A stretch of DNA of 13,162 nt from an uncultured Rhodobacter sp. (GCA_937901435.1 CALGTJ010000416.1:1-13162); one strand, 5' to 3'. Numbered from the stretch's first letter, positions 1 through 8,071 are shown. The notes: a model not told the origin generated them from the sequence alone. Numbers and translations: made by a program.

Positions 1-81
1 TGTGACAAGCTGCTGGATCTGCTGTTGCAGCGTGCCCTCATAGGCGGGATCTAGAAAAAACGCTTCGGCAGGGATCGCCAT
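1..81 (-). CDS. MocR/GntR-type transcriptional regulator, N-terminal fragment (TauR-like)
   Basis: Only the first 27 codons are visible; the gene runs off the left edge. The translation begins MAIPAEAFFLDP and continues with a glutamine-rich stretch ending QQQIQQLVT. This resembles the segment before the winged-helix domain in MocR-type regulators, which fuse a GntR helix-turn-helix to an aminotransferase-like domain. The ATG is preceded by GAGG five bases upstream, which supports the start. TauR, a MocR-type activator of taurine use in Rhodobacter, is known to control tpa, and a tpa gene lies nearby on the same strand, so a TauR identity is a reasonable inference. Twenty-seven residues cannot separate TauR from other MocR members such as PdxR or GabR. 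Confidence 0.55.
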   Translation of the reverse strand, partial: MAIPAEAFFLDPAYEGTLQQQIQQLVT

Positions 82-124
82 ACTGGCCTCATGGCAAGGT
101 CAATCTGGCGTTATCAGAAAGACC

Positions 125-153
125 ACATCATGTCATATGAAAATGATCACCAA
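125..153 (-). promoter_or_regulatory. Possible promoter of the MocR-like gene
   Basis: Read on the minus strand, TTGGTG (148-153) and TGATGT (125-130) are separated by 17 bases and lie about 45 bases before the ATG at 81. Both hexamers match the sigma-70 consensus only partly. The stretch also holds an ATCAT...ATGAT inverted pair. This is a guess from spacing only. Confidence 0.22.
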
Positions 154-165
154 AAGATTGGCCCC

Positions 166-241
166 CTTCATCTGGCCAAAAATACCTCGGGGGTGTGGGG
201 GCTGGCCCCCACCGATCGGATTTGCTGCGGCAAATCCGATC
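166..241 (-). repeat. Dispersed hairpin repeat, copy A (likely terminator of tpa-GNAT)
   Basis: Starting 9 bases after the GNAT stop codon there is a perfect 12-bp inverted repeat, GATCGGATTTGC with loop TGCG (214-241). A perfect 7-bp hairpin, TGGGGGC with loop TG (196-211), follows, then on the minus strand GAGGTATTTTTGGCCAGATG. The same architecture and much of the sequence recur at 6195-6269. Reading 5' to 3' on the minus strand, which is the direction of tpa-GNAT transcription, the hairpins come first and the T-rich tail last, as in an intrinsic terminator. I recall such repeats as common between genes in Rhodobacterales, but a search would be needed to confirm the family. Confidence 0.7.
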
Positions 242-250
242 AAACCGACC

Positions 251-835
251 CTAATCGCGCGGCTTTTCCATCTGCCACAGCAAATGGGTCTCTACCGCGG
301 GCCATTCGGCGGCCGTCACCGAATAAACCGCCGTGTCGCGCAAGGATCCGTTCGGCATCACCATATGGGCGCGCAGGATCCCATCCAGCTTGGCCCCCAG
401 ACGTTCGATGGCGCGACGGCTTTGCACGTTCAGATAGTGCGTGCGCCATTCAACGGCGATGCAACCCAAATTGTCAAACGCATGGGTCAACAACATCAAC
501 TTGCATTCGGTATTCATATGCGAGCGTTGTACGGACGCCGACATCCACGTGGAGCCGATCTCGACCCGCTTGTTGGCCGCGTCGATGTTCATATAGGTGG
601 TCATGCCGACCGCGCGCCCCGACGGATCCAGAACGGCAAAGGGCAGCATCGTGCCCTTGCCGACCAACCCCAGACGCCGGTCGATCTCTGCGCCCATCCC
701 CTCTGGCGAGGGAATGGCTGTGTACCATAATTTATGCAAATCCCCGACCGACGACGCCAGATCAGCGGCATGGTCTTGGGACAGCGGGGCCAGCGTTGCG
801 TGCTGGCCCTTTAGTGTGACCGGAGCGGGCCACAT
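251..835 (-). CDS. GNAT-family N-acetyltransferase (RimJ/RimL-like)
   Basis: The predicted protein has 194 residues and looks like a single cytoplasmic GNAT domain of the RimJ/RimL (Acetyltransf_3) type. Visible landmarks are the central strand and turn around residues 86-97 (AANKRVEIGSTW), the segment QRSHMNTECKLMLL (103-116) at the usual acetyl-CoA pyrophosphate loop, and RTHYLNVQSRRAIERLGAKL (131-150), typical of the C-terminal part of the fold. The loop lacks a clean Q/RxxGxG/A signature, as in many members of this branch. The start lies 2 bp after the tpa stop, so the gene is probably translationally coupled to tpa. The substrate is unknown. Position after tpa hints at a link to taurine or amino-acid metabolism but does not prove one. 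Confidence 0.8.
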   Translation of the reverse strand: MWPAPVTLKGQHATLAPLSQDHAADLASSVGDLHKLWYTAIPSPEGMGAEIDRRLGLVGKGTMLPFAVLDPSGRAVGMTTYMNIDAANKRVEIGSTWMSASVQRSHMNTECKLMLLTHAFDNLGCIAVEWRTHYLNVQSRRAIERLGAKLDGILRAHMVMPNGSLRDTAVYSVTAAEWPAVETHLLWQMEKPRD

Positions 836-837
836 CT

Positions 838-2223
838 CTACTGGAACACTTTGGTCAGCGCCTTGTCGATGGCGTCGGTGATGTGGTCGATGTCATCGGC
901 GGTGGCGATCAGCGCAGGCGAGAGGCACAGCGTGTTATTGAACCCGGGAAGCGAGCGGTTGGTGACCCCGATGATAACGCCTTGCGCCATGCAATCGGCG
1001 GCAACGGCCTGCGCCAGTTTCTCGTTGACGGGCTCTTTCGTCGTGCGATCCGCGACCAGTTCGGCCCCGCAAAACAGACCCTTGCCGCGCACATCGCCAA
1101 TCACACGATGCTTTTCGGACAGGGCATTGAGGTTGTCGATCAGACGCGCGCCCATATCCAGCGTGTTCTGCAACAGGCCCTCATCCTCGATGATCTTCAT
1201 ATTCGCCAGCGCCGCGGCGGGACCAGCGGTGCAACCACCAAAGGTCGAGATATCGCGGAAATAGCTAAGCGGATCAGCCGCGTCATCCTTGAACATATCG
1301 AACACTTTTTCCGTAGTCACAGTGCAGGAAATCGCCGCATAGCCAGAGGCGACACCCTTGGCCATCGTCACAAAGTCAGGCTTTACGCCGTAGTTCTGAT
1401 AGCCGAACCAGACGCCGGTGCGACCCACGCCGCAGACAACCTCGTCGATGTGGATCAGGATTTCGTATTTCTCGCAGATCTCCTGCACCCGCTCCCAATA
1501 ACCGGGAGGCGGCGTGATGACGCCACCGCCAGCGGTCACAGGTTCGAGGCAGATCGCACCGATCGTGTCGGGGCCTTCGCGCAGGATCACCTCTTCGATC
1601 GCGTCAGCGGCGCGGCGGCCGTATTCTTCGCCCGTGACATCCCACTGTGCGCGGTATTCCAGGCAATGGGGCACCTCGACGAAGCCGGGCGTAAAGGGGC
1701 CGTACTGCGCGTTGCGTTGGGGCTGGCCACCTGCGGACAGGGCGGTAATGGTCGTGCCGTGGTAATCCCGCTCGCGATACAAGATCTTGGATTTTTTCCC
1801 ACCATGATGACGCGCCGAAATCTGGCGCACCATCTTGAATACTTTCTCGTTCGCCTCGGACCCAGAGTTCGAATAATAGACGCGGGTCATACCGGGCATC
1901 TTGCTGATCAGGCGCTGTGCGAATTGCGACCCCGGAATAGAGCCCATCGACTGTGCGAAATAGTTCAGTTTCACCAGTTGATCGCGCACTGCATCGGCGA
2001 TCTCGACCCGGCCATACCCGACGTTGACAGTCCACACACCGCCGGACACCGCGTCCAGATGCTCTTTGCCCAGCGCATCCCAGACGCGCATGCCTTTGCC
2101 TTCGACGATGATACGCGGGTCGACGGTTTCCAGCGATTTATGCTGCATCAGGTGATGCCAAAGATGATCGCGGTCGGCCTCGACAACCTCGGATATATCG
2201 TTCGGTGACAGTGTCATTTCCAT
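838..2223 (-). CDS. tpa: Taurine--pyruvate aminotransferase
   Basis: The 461-residue protein is a class III (omega) PLP-dependent aminotransferase. Visible motifs are the phosphate-binding NSGSEANEK (119-127), [11 protein letters not shown] (260-270) with the PLP-pyridine Asp260, and the Schiff-base lysine Lys289 in [10 protein letters not shown]. The N-terminal LWHHLMQHK and the [12 protein letters not shown] stretch (61-72) fit Tpa closely, as I recall the family. Tpa transfers the amino group of taurine to pyruvate, giving sulfoacetaldehyde and alanine (EC 2.6.1.77) in the cytoplasm. The start at 2223 has AGGAG nine bases upstream; an in-frame extension to 2364 has no such support. The usual partners (tauABC, xsc, pta) are not in the window. 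A close beta-alanine- or hypotaurine-using transaminase is the main alternative. Confidence 0.88.
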   Translation of the reverse strand: MEMTLSPNDISEVVEADRDHLWHHLMQHKSLETVDPRIIVEGKGMRVWDALGKEHLDAVSGGVWTVNVGYGRVEIADAVRDQLVKLNYFAQSMGSIPGSQFAQRLISKMPGMTRVYYSNSGSEANEKVFKMVRQISARHHGGKKSKILYRERDYHGTTITALSAGGQPQRNAQYGPFTPGFVEVPHCLEYRAQWDVTGEEYGRRAADAIEEVILREGPDTIGAICLEPVTAGGGVITPPPGYWERVQEICEKYEILIHIDEVVCGVGRTGVWFGYQNYGVKPDFVTMAKGVASGYAAISCTVTTEKVFDMFKDDAADPLSYFRDISTFGGCTAGPAAALANMKIIEDEGLLQNTLDMGARLIDNLNALSEKHRVIGDVRGKGLFCGAELVADRTTKEPVNEKLAQAVAADCMAQGVIIGVTNRSLPGFNNTLCLSPALIATADDIDHITDAIDKALTKVFQ

Positions 2224-2597
2224 GGGGCAGGACTCCTGAAGGGTCAAATAGGGGAAAACGATCAGACAAAGATGATTACCTAGGTTCACATCATAGAAGC
2301 GATTTGCGCAATAGGGCCAGTCCCCTCCACACCATGAGTCCAACCCAAGCCACCAGTCGCCCAACGGTTACGCCTAGCTATTACTCACAACACAAAAAAA
2401 ATAAGCAAAAACTGCGCAGGGCATTCAAGGGCCACTTGGACCAACCATGTAAAAAATGTTCTGCTAGGCGCGGTACTATAGCGTCGCCCCATTGCGTTAC
2501 AAAATTCATATGTTGGGAAGGTTTCTGTAACATTATATTTGCCGCATCGCCAGTTTCCTGCTATCGCTTGGTCATCCCGCCACACAGGAGGTGCCCC
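2224..2597. other. Divergent tpa/paaA intergenic region (374 bp)
   Basis: No convincing gene is present. The region is AT-richer than the flanking genes, with an A8 run at 2395-2402 and an A6 run at 2451-2456. It must hold the tpa promoter on the minus strand and the paaA promoter on the plus strand. The half nearer paaA carries the GTTACA inverted pair annotated separately. TTGGAC-like words occur at 2436-2441 (plus) and near 2340 (minus), but I could not build the spaced direct repeats expected of a TauR site. Apparent open frames through this stretch are extensions of tpa and paaA without ribosome binding sites. Confidence 0.7.
2489..2538 (+). promoter_or_regulatory. Candidate paa operator and promoter upstream of paaA
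   Basis: GTTACA at 2496-2501 faces its inverted copy TGTAAC at 2526-2531, spanning 36 bp. The bases around each half (GCGTTACAAAATT and, on the minus strand, AATGTTACAGAAA) match the two half-sites between paaI and paaZ. A weak promoter lies between and across them: TGTTGG (2511-2516), a 17-bp spacer and TATATT (2534-2539). A protein bound at both halves would cover that promoter, which suits a repressor. About 60 bases of leader would separate it from the paaA start. Regulator identity is inferred; the core does not look like the TGATTC core of E. coli PaaX boxes. Confidence 0.5.
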
Positions 2598-3584
2598 ATG
2601 TATGCGCAAATGGTCAAATCCACAGGTTCTGCCGTCAAATCGCTTGACGAGATGACCCCGCAGGAACGCGCCTTTCAAGAGCGTGTCGATGCAGGCGAGC
2701 GCATCGAGCCGAAAGAGTGGATGCCGGATGGCTATCGCAAAACCCTGATCCGCCAGATCGGCCAGCACGCCCATTCTGAAATCGTCGGCCAATTGCCCGA
2801 AGGCAATTGGATCACCCGCGCGCCAACGCTGGAACGCAAGGCGATCCTGCTGGCCAAGGTGCAGGACGAGGCGGGGCACGGGCTGTACCTGTATTGTGCC
2901 GCGGAAACACTGGGCGTGTCGCGGGATGAGTTGTTCGAGGCGCTGCACGAAGGGCGGATGAAATATTCGTCGATCTTCAACTATCCCACCCTCACATGGG
3001 CCGATATCGGTGCCGTAGGCTGGCTGGTGGATGGTGCGGCCATCATGAATCAGGTGCCTCTGCAACGCTGTTCCTATGGCCCCTATGCGCGGGCTATGGT
3101 GCGGATCTGCAAGGAGGAAAGTTTTCATCAGCGTCAGGGTTTTGACATCATGATGAAGATGGCCAATGGCACACCAGAGCAGAAAGACATGGCGCAGGAT
3201 GCGCTCAATCGCTTTTGGGGGCCGTCGCTGATGATGTTCGGCCCGTCAGACGAACATTCGGTTCATTCCGCGCAATCGATGGCGTGGAAAATCAAGATGA
3301 ACGGCAATGACGAGTTGCGTCAGAAGTTCGTCGATCTGACAGCCCCGCAAGCCGAGTTCCTTGGCCTGACCATCCCCGACCCGGACCTGAAATGGAACGC
3401 AGAGCGCGGCCATTACGACTATTCCGAACCCGATTGGGACGAGTTTTTCGAGGTGCTGCGCGGCAATGGCCCCTGCAACAAGGAACGCCTTGGCGCGCGG
3501 GTCAAGGCGTGGGATGACGGCGCATGGGTCCGCGAAGGCCTGATGGCGAACGCGGCAAAGCGCCGTCCCATTGCAGCAGAGTAA
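2598..3584 (+). CDS. paaA: Phenylacetyl-CoA 1,2-epoxidase, catalytic subunit PaaA
   Basis: This 328-residue protein is the di-iron catalytic subunit of the PaaABCE monooxygenase (EC 1.14.13.149), which converts phenylacetyl-CoA to its ring 1,2-epoxide. The ferritin-like carboxylate motifs are visible: Glu61 in [11 protein letters not shown], Glu91/His94 in DEAGHG, and Glu174/His177 in KEESFHQRQ. Also present are [20 protein letters not shown] (129-148) and [20 protein letters not shown] (151-170), both strongly conserved in the family. The ATG at 2598 has a strong AGGAGG six bases upstream; an in-frame extension back to 2205 has no support and is intergenic. It is the first gene of paaABCDE, 9 bp before paaB. 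Length is slightly above the roughly 309 residues of E. coli PaaA, with the extra residues at both ends. Confidence 0.97.
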   Translation: MYAQMVKSTGSAVKSLDEMTPQERAFQERVDAGERIEPKEWMPDGYRKTLIRQIGQHAHSEIVGQLPEGNWITRAPTLERKAILLAKVQDEAGHGLYLYCAAETLGVSRDELFEALHEGRMKYSSIFNYPTLTWADIGAVGWLVDGAAIMNQVPLQRCSYGPYARAMVRICKEESFHQRQGFDIMMKMANGTPEQKDMAQDALNRFWGPSLMMFGPSDEHSVHSAQSMAWKIKMNGNDELRQKFVDLTAPQAEFLGLTIPDPDLKWNAERGHYDYSEPDWDEFFEVLRGNGPCNKERLGARVKAWDDGAWVREGLMANAAKRRPIAAE

Positions 3585-3593
3585 GGCACTGAT

Positions 3594-3878
3594 ATGAAAA
3601 ACGAAATCCCCCTTTGGGAAGTCTTCATCCGGGGTCAGCATGGTCTGAACCACCGCCATGTCGGCTCGCTTCATGCCGCCGATGCGCAACAGGCGATCCT
3701 TAACGCCCGCGACGTCTACACCCGGCGCAACGAGGGCGTGTCGATCTGGGTTGTGCCCTCGAACGCAATCAGCGCCAGCGCACCGTCGGACAAAGGCCCC
3801 CTGTTCGAGCCGTCCAACGACAAGATCTATCGCCACCCCACATTCTACGACATCCCCGACGACGTGGGGACGATGTAA
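3594..3878 (+). CDS. paaB: Phenylacetyl-CoA epoxidase subunit PaaB
   Basis: The 94-residue protein matches PaaB in length (about 95 residues in E. coli) and in its opening, where WEVFIRGQHGLNHRHVGSLH (8-27) is characteristic. SIWVVPSNAI and YRHPTFYDIPDDVG near the C-terminus are also typical. PaaB is a small non-catalytic subunit that bridges PaaAC heterodimers in the multicomponent monooxygenase. The gene lies 9 bp after paaA and 3 bp before paaC. An AAGG word seven bases before the ATG is the only ribosome binding site visible, so translation may depend partly on coupling to paaA. Confidence 0.95.
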   Translation: MKNEIPLWEVFIRGQHGLNHRHVGSLHAADAQQAILNARDVYTRRNEGVSIWVVPSNAISASAPSDKGPLFEPSNDKIYRHPTFYDIPDDVGTM

Positions 3879-3881
3879 ATT

Positions 3882-4637
3882 ATGCGGGACGAGGCGCTGT
3901 TTCAGCTGTTGTTGCGGCTGGGCGATAACGCTTTGATCCTTGGTCACAGGGTCAGCGAATGGTGCGGCCATGGCCCCTATCTTGAGGAAGATATCGCGCT
4001 GGCAAATACAGCCCTTGATCTGGTCGGTCAGGCGCAGCTTTGGCTGGGTCTGGCCGGAGAGGTCGAGGGCAAGGGGCGCAGTGCCGACAATCTCGCCTAT
4101 CTGCGCGACGCCAGCGGCTTTCGCAACCTGCTGTTGGTCGAACGGCCCAACGGGCATTTCGGCCAAACCCTGATGCGCCAGTTCCTGTTCGATGCGTGGT
4201 CCCTGCCGATGCTGACCGCGCTTGGCGCATCGACCGACACCCGCGTGGGCGACATCGCGCGCAAGGCCGCCGTGGAAACCAGCTATCACCTTGAACGCTC
4301 GACCGATCTTTGCCTGCGTCTGGCCGATGGTACGCAAAAGAGCCACGACATGATGCAAGAAGCGCTGGACGACCTATGGCCCTACACGGGCGAGATGTTT
4401 CTGGGCGACGGCGTGGACACGGTGCTGGCCGACGATGGTCTTGCGCCCGATCCGACTGATTTGCGCGGCGCGTGGCAAAAGACGGTGCAGCAACTGGCAG
4501 ATGTCGGAACCCTGACGCTGCCCGATGGCCAGTTTGCTCATAAGGGCGGCAAGACCGGACGCCATAGCGAGCATCTGGGGTATATTCTCAGCGACATGCA
4601 GTTCCTGCAACGGGCCTATCCGGGGGCCACATGGTAA
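3882..4637 (+). CDS. paaC: Phenylacetyl-CoA epoxidase structural subunit PaaC
   Basis: The 251-residue protein is a ferritin-like relative of PaaA that holds the catalytic subunit in place and is regarded as structural rather than catalytic. Landmarks are LRLGDNALILGHRVSEWCGH (11-30), the segment GPYLEEDIALANTALDLVGQ that follows directly, SGFRNLLLVERPNGHF, and the C-terminal GRHSEHLGYILSDMQFLQRA. Length agrees with E. coli PaaC (248 residues). The start is 3 bp after the paaB stop, and the 3' end overlaps paaD by 7 bp, so the genes are probably translationally coupled. No irregularities are visible. Confidence 0.95.
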   Translation: MRDEALFQLLLRLGDNALILGHRVSEWCGHGPYLEEDIALANTALDLVGQAQLWLGLAGEVEGKGRSADNLAYLRDASGFRNLLLVERPNGHFGQTLMRQFLFDAWSLPMLTALGASTDTRVGDIARKAAVETSYHLERSTDLCLRLADGTQKSHDMMQEALDDLWPYTGEMFLGDGVDTVLADDGLAPDPTDLRGAWQKTVQQLADVGTLTLPDGQFAHKGGKTGRHSEHLGYILSDMQFLQRAYPGATW

Positions 4638-5107
4638 GCCCAGAGACAACGCGCCCCTCGACGGATCAGATCCGCGCTTGGCTGGACATTGTGCCAGACC
4701 CGGAAATCCCGGTGATCTCACTGGTGGATCTGGGTGTGATCCGCGACGTTCAATGGGTGGGTGATACCTGTGAAATCACTGTATCCCCGACCTATTCCGG
4801 CTGCCCCGCCACGGCGGTGATCAATTTCGAAATCGAGGCCGCTCTGCGCCGCAACGGGGTCGAGAGCATCACGCTCAAACGCCAATTGTCCCCCCCTTGG
4901 ACGACGAATTGGCTATCGGACAAGGGTCGCGCAAACCTTGAAGCCTACGGGATTGCGCCGCCGCAAGCGGCAGGCGGACCAAAACACTGCCCGCAATGCA
5001 AAAGCACCAATCTGGCAAAAGTCAGCCAGTTCGGCTCTACCCCCTGCAAGGCGCTCTGGCGCTGCGGGGATTGTCTGGAACCCTTTGACTATTTCAAGTG
5101 CATCTGA
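4631..5107 (+). CDS. paaD: PaaD, MIP18-family protein for maturation of the epoxidase
   Basis: The 158-residue protein has an N-terminal MIP18/DUF59 domain (about 8-90) with DPEIPVISLVDLGVI (23-37) and the conserved TYSGCP with Cys58. The C-terminal part resembles a zinc ribbon: Cys120/Cys123 (CPQC), Cys139, Cys145/Cys148 (CGDC) and Cys157. PaaD is required for an active epoxidase in E. coli, and its family acts in iron-sulfur cluster delivery. The likely client is the 2Fe-2S reductase PaaE or the di-iron centre. The ATG sits inside the end of paaC (ATGGTAA), and the stop shares one base with the paaE start (TGATG). Length agrees with E. coli PaaD (about 165). Confidence 0.94.
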   Translation: MVSPETTRPSTDQIRAWLDIVPDPEIPVISLVDLGVIRDVQWVGDTCEITVSPTYSGCPATAVINFEIEAALRRNGVESITLKRQLSPPWTTNWLSDKGRANLEAYGIAPPQAAGGPKHCPQCKSTNLAKVSQFGSTPCKALWRCGDCLEPFDYFKCI

Positions 5108-6177
5108 TGGCAAGATTTCTTCCCCTGACCGTGACCGATATCCATAAAACCATCCGCGACGCGGTGGTGGTGACCCTGCTACCGGATGATCCTGCGGCTT
5201 TTGCCTTTACCCAAGGCCAGTATCTGAGCTTTCGCCATGACTTTGACGGGGTCGAACTGAGGCGCAATTACTCGATTTGCAGCGGTCTGGACGATGGCAC
5301 CATCTCGGTCGGGATCAAGCGGGTCGATGGTGGGGCCTTTTCCACCTGGGCCAACACGGAATTGCGCGTGGGCGACAGGGTCGAGGCGATGCCCCCGGCG
5401 GGGCGGTTTTTCACGGCGATAGAGCCTGATACCGCGAGGCACTATCTTGGGTTTGCCGGGGGATCGGGGATTACACCCGTTCTATCGATCCTCAAGACGG
5501 TGCTGGCGCGAGAACCCCAGTCGCGCTTTACGCTGGTCTATGCCAATCGAGCGGTCCAGACGATCATGTTCCGCGAAGAGTTGGAGGACCTCAAGAACCT
5601 CTATCTGGGCAGGCTCAGCGTCATTCATATTCTGGAAACCGACAGTCAGGATATCGACCTGTTCACCGGGCGCGTGGACGCCGAGAAATGTGCAGGGCTG
5701 TTCAAACACTGGATCGATGTGGGGTCTGTCGATACCGCCTTTATCTGCGGACCAGAGCCGATGATGCTGGCCATTGTCGAGGCCTTGCAGGCCCATGGAC
5801 TGAGCCGCGATCAGATCAAGTTCGAGTTGTTCCAGAGCGCGCAGCAAGGACGGTTGGACCGCCCCGCCGTCTCTATGGATCAGGCCGCCCTTGAGGCCGG
5901 GTGCGAAGCGATCGTGACGCTGGACGGGCGCACGCGGACCTTCCGCATCCCGCGCGACGGATCGCGGTTGCTGGACGCGGTGAATGCGCACGCGATGGAC
6001 GCGCCGTTTTCTTGCCGGGCCGGAGTATGTTCGACCTGCCGCGCCAAGGTCATCGAGGGCGACGTAGAGATGGTCGCCAATCACGCGCTGGAAGACTACG
6101 AAGTGCGCGCGGGCTATGTGCTGACCTGTCAATCGGTTGTGCTGAGCGACCGTGTCGTGCTGGATTACGATCAGTAG
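5107..6177 (+). CDS. paaE: Phenylacetyl-CoA epoxidase reductase subunit PaaE
   Basis: The 356-residue protein passes electrons from NADPH through FAD and a 2Fe-2S centre to PaaA. The FAD-binding domain is N-terminal with RRNYSIC (52-58). The nucleotide-binding domain shows GGSGITP (118-124) and CGPEPMM (214-220). A plant-type ferredoxin domain occupies about 265-356 with cluster ligands Cys303, Cys308, Cys311 and Cys341. I chose the ATG that overlaps the paaD stop, which gives the same length as E. coli PaaE; a GTG nine bases earlier (5098) is possible. No strong ribosome binding site precedes either start, consistent with coupling to paaD. It is the last gene of the operon, followed by a hairpin repeat. 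Confidence 0.96.
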   Translation: MARFLPLTVTDIHKTIRDAVVVTLLPDDPAAFAFTQGQYLSFRHDFDGVELRRNYSICSGLDDGTISVGIKRVDGGAFSTWANTELRVGDRVEAMPPAGRFFTAIEPDTARHYLGFAGGSGITPVLSILKTVLAREPQSRFTLVYANRAVQTIMFREELEDLKNLYLGRLSVIHILETDSQDIDLFTGRVDAEKCAGLFKHWIDVGSVDTAFICGPEPMMLAIVEALQAHGLSRDQIKFELFQSAQQGRLDRPAVSMDQAALEAGCEAIVTLDGRTRTFRIPRDGSRLLDAVNAHAMDAPFSCRAGVCSTCRAKVIEGDVEMVANHALEDYEVRAGYVLTCQSVVLSDRVVLDYDQ

Positions 6178-6194
6178 CGACAGTTTTTTTAATG

Positions 6195-6269
6195 GATCGA
6201 ATTGCGTTGCAATCCGATCCGCTGGGGGCCTTGCCCCAGACCCCCAGAGTATTTTTGCCAAGATGAAAG
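6195..6269 (+). repeat. Dispersed hairpin repeat, copy B (paaE/paaK convergent gap)
   Basis: An 11-bp inverted repeat with one mismatch, GATCGAATTGC with loop GTT (6195-6219), is followed by CTGGGG...CCCCAG (6222-6239) and the tail GAGTATTTTTGCCAAGATGA. It aligns with the minus-strand reading of copy A, including the GTATTTTTG tail. It lies in the 119-bp gap between the convergent paaE and paaK genes, with the T-rich tail downstream in the paaE direction. It is probably the paaE terminator, and the symmetric stems could also stop paaK transcripts. A T7 run at 6184-6190 precedes it without an obvious stem. Confidence 0.68.
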
Positions 6270-6296
6270 GCAAAGGCTTTGTTGTGGCAGATTGGG

Positions 6297-7595
6297 TTAG
6301 GGTTTCGGACGTTTGTCGATAACGCGGCGGGCTTTGCCTTGACTACGTTCGACATCGCCGGGGGCGAGCAGGTCGATGTCCGTCGAGATGCCGATCATGT
6401 CTTTGATCCGACGCGCGAATTTTTCTGCAAGGCCAGCGGTGTCACCACCGGGAAGCGGCTCGCAGAGGACACGCAGGGCGTCCATGCGACCCTTTTGGAT
6501 CAGTTCGATCTGGAAATAGGGCGCAAGGCCGGGGGTCGCCAGCAGGGCCTCTTCGATCTGGGTGGGAAAGACATTGACGCCGCGCAGGATGATCATGTCG
6601 TCACTGCGCCCCGTGACCTTTTCCATCCGCCGCATCGAGCGCGCTGTGCCGGGCAAGAGGCGTGTCAGATCGCGGGTGCGATAGCGGATGATCGGCATCG
6701 CCTCTTTGGTGAGGGTGGTGAAGACCAGTTCGCCCAACTCGCCGTCCTCGACCAGTTCGCCGGTTTCGGGGTTGATGATTTCGGGCAGAAAGTGGTCCTC
6801 CCAGACATGCAGGCCGTCTTTGGTCTCGACACATTCATTTGCGACACCCGGCCCCATGACCTCTGATAGCCCGTAAATATCAACGGCATGCATGTCAAAG
6901 GCCGCCTCGACCTCTGCCCGCATGGCGTTGGTCCAGGGTTCCGCGCCGAAGATGCCCACATCCAGCGAAGAGGCGCGAGGATCAATGCCTTGGCGTCGGT
7001 ATTCTTCGAGGATGTTGAGCATATAGGAGGGCGTGACAAGGATGGTCGAGGGCTTGAAATCCTCGATCAGCATCACCTGACGAGGGGTCATCCCACCCGA
7101 GACCGGAACCACGGTACAGCCCAGCTTTTCTGCCCCATAATGCGCGCCAAGGCCACCGGTGAACAACCCGTATCCATAGGCATTGTGCACCATATCACCG
7201 GGGCGTGTGCCGCTGGCTCGCAGGGAGCGCGCGACGAGGGTGGCCCATGTGTCGATGTCTTTCGCGGTATAGCCGACGACCGTGGGTTTGCCGGTGGTAC
7301 CGGAAGAGGCATGAATGCGCGCCACCTGCGCACGCGGCACGGCGAGCATGTCAAAGGGGTAGTTCTGGCGCAAGTCGTCTTTGACGGTGAAGGGGAATTT
7401 CGCCAGATCATTCAGGGAGTTGAGGTCATCAGGATGAACGCCTTTTTCGTCAAAGCGGGCGCGGTACATGGGCACGTTGTCATAGGCATGGCGCAGGGAC
7501 CAGCGCAGGCGATCCAGTTGTAGCGCCTCAATCTCGTCACGGCTGGCGATCTCTATCGGGTCAAGGCTGGCGCGGTCGGGGGTGAGGTCTTTCAT
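6297..7595 (-). CDS. paaK: Phenylacetate--CoA ligase
   Basis: This 432-residue adenylate-forming enzyme activates phenylacetate with ATP and CoA to phenylacetyl-CoA (EC 6.2.1.30), the first step of the pathway. The ATP-binding SSGTTGKPT is at 97-105, YGLSE at 241-245 and YRTRDL at 305-310. The hinge region GRSDDMIILRG is at 329-339, and Lys421 lies in RSQGKARRVID near the C-terminus, as expected for adenylation. Length agrees with PaaK (about 435 residues). The start overlaps the paaI stop by 4 bp (ATGA), with GAGGA nine bases upstream, so paaI and paaK form one minus-strand operon running away from paaZ. The 3' end faces paaE across the hairpin repeat. Confidence 0.97.
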   Translation of the reverse strand: MKDLTPDRASLDPIEIASRDEIEALQLDRLRWSLRHAYDNVPMYRARFDEKGVHPDDLNSLNDLAKFPFTVKDDLRQNYPFDMLAVPRAQVARIHASSGTTGKPTVVGYTAKDIDTWATLVARSLRASGTRPGDMVHNAYGYGLFTGGLGAHYGAEKLGCTVVPVSGGMTPRQVMLIEDFKPSTILVTPSYMLNILEEYRRQGIDPRASSLDVGIFGAEPWTNAMRAEVEAAFDMHAVDIYGLSEVMGPGVANECVETKDGLHVWEDHFLPEIINPETGELVEDGELGELVFTTLTKEAMPIIRYRTRDLTRLLPGTARSMRRMEKVTGRSDDMIILRGVNVFPTQIEEALLATPGLAPYFQIELIQKGRMDALRVLCEPLPGGDTAGLAEKFARRIKDMIGISTDIDLLAPGDVERSQGKARRVIDKRPKP

Positions 7596-8032
7596 GTGGC
7601 GCTATCCTCTTTGAAATGCTGGCCCGCAATGGTGCGGGAACAGCCGCGCATCTCTGCGATCACGGTGCCATCGGTGCGCATTACCTGCACGTCGTAAATG
7701 CCGCTGCGCCCGCGCAGACTGACCTCGCGGGCGGTGGCAGTCAACTGGTCGCCCAACAGGCCCGGCGCGATAAAGCTGATCGTGTTGTGCTGGGCGACGG
7801 CGAAGGCGTTATAGCTGTTACAGGCAAAGGCAAAGGCACTGTCGGCGAGGCTAAAGATCACGCCGCCGTGGCAGATATCATGTCCATTGGTGTGGTGCTT
7901 TTTGACCGTCAGCGTCGTGACGGCCGCACCCGGCGTGACCTGCGCCAGCGTCATGCCGACCCATTTGCTGGCGTCATCGCTGGCCCACATGGCCGCAGCA
8001 CTGCGCGTCGCGCGTTCCTGTGCGGTGATCAT
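7592..8032 (-). CDS. paaI: Hydroxyphenylacetyl-CoA thioesterase PaaI
   Basis: The 146-residue hotdog-fold thioesterase carries the PaaI signature: NGHDICHGG (49-57) followed by SLADSAFAFACNSYN (61-75), with Asp64 as the expected catalytic carboxylate and His55 in the conserved CHGG. PaaI hydrolyses ring-hydroxylated phenylacetyl-CoA and related CoA thioesters, freeing CoA when the pathway stalls. I chose the ATG at 8032, preceded by GGGAGGGGA about eight bases away, rather than the in-frame start at 8104. The longer form would run into the divergent regulatory region, and E. coli PaaI is about 140 residues. It is the first gene of the paaIK operon and is divergent from paaZ. Confidence 0.94.
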   Translation of the reverse strand: MITAQERATRSAAAMWASDDASKWVGMTLAQVTPGAAVTTLTVKKHHTNGHDICHGGVIFSLADSAFAFACNSYNAFAVAQHNTISFIAPGLLGDQLTATAREVSLRGRSGIYDVQVMRTDGTVIAEMRGCSRTIAGQHFKEDSAT

Positions 8033-8071
8033 CTGCGCGGTCCCCTCCCAAAGAATGCACGTCCGGTCGTT

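Noticed and set aside
883..2208. 441-codon open frame opposite tpa
   Set aside because: It is an antisense shadow of a well-conserved aminotransferase gene in high-GC DNA, with no domain resemblance.
2224..2364. 47-codon N-terminal extension of tpa
   Set aside because: It lies in the intergenic region, lacks a ribosome binding site and adds residues not seen in Tpa proteins; the ATG at 2223 has AGGAG at good spacing.
2330..2445. TTGGAC-like words as TauR binding sites
   Set aside because: Only isolated, differently oriented copies about 100 bp apart were found, not the spaced direct repeats expected for TauR.
2205..2597. Open frame extending paaA upstream
   Set aside because: It would overlap the start of tpa and the regulatory region; AGGAGG before 2598 settles the start.
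3246..4358. 370-codon minus-strand frame opposite paaA-paaC
   Set aside because: The plus strand carries three well-supported genes here; the frame is a codon-bias shadow.
7816..7823. GTTACAGG resembling a paa operator half-site
   Set aside because: It lies inside the paaI coding sequence, has no inverted partner at the 36-37 bp span and is explained by codons for conserved residues.
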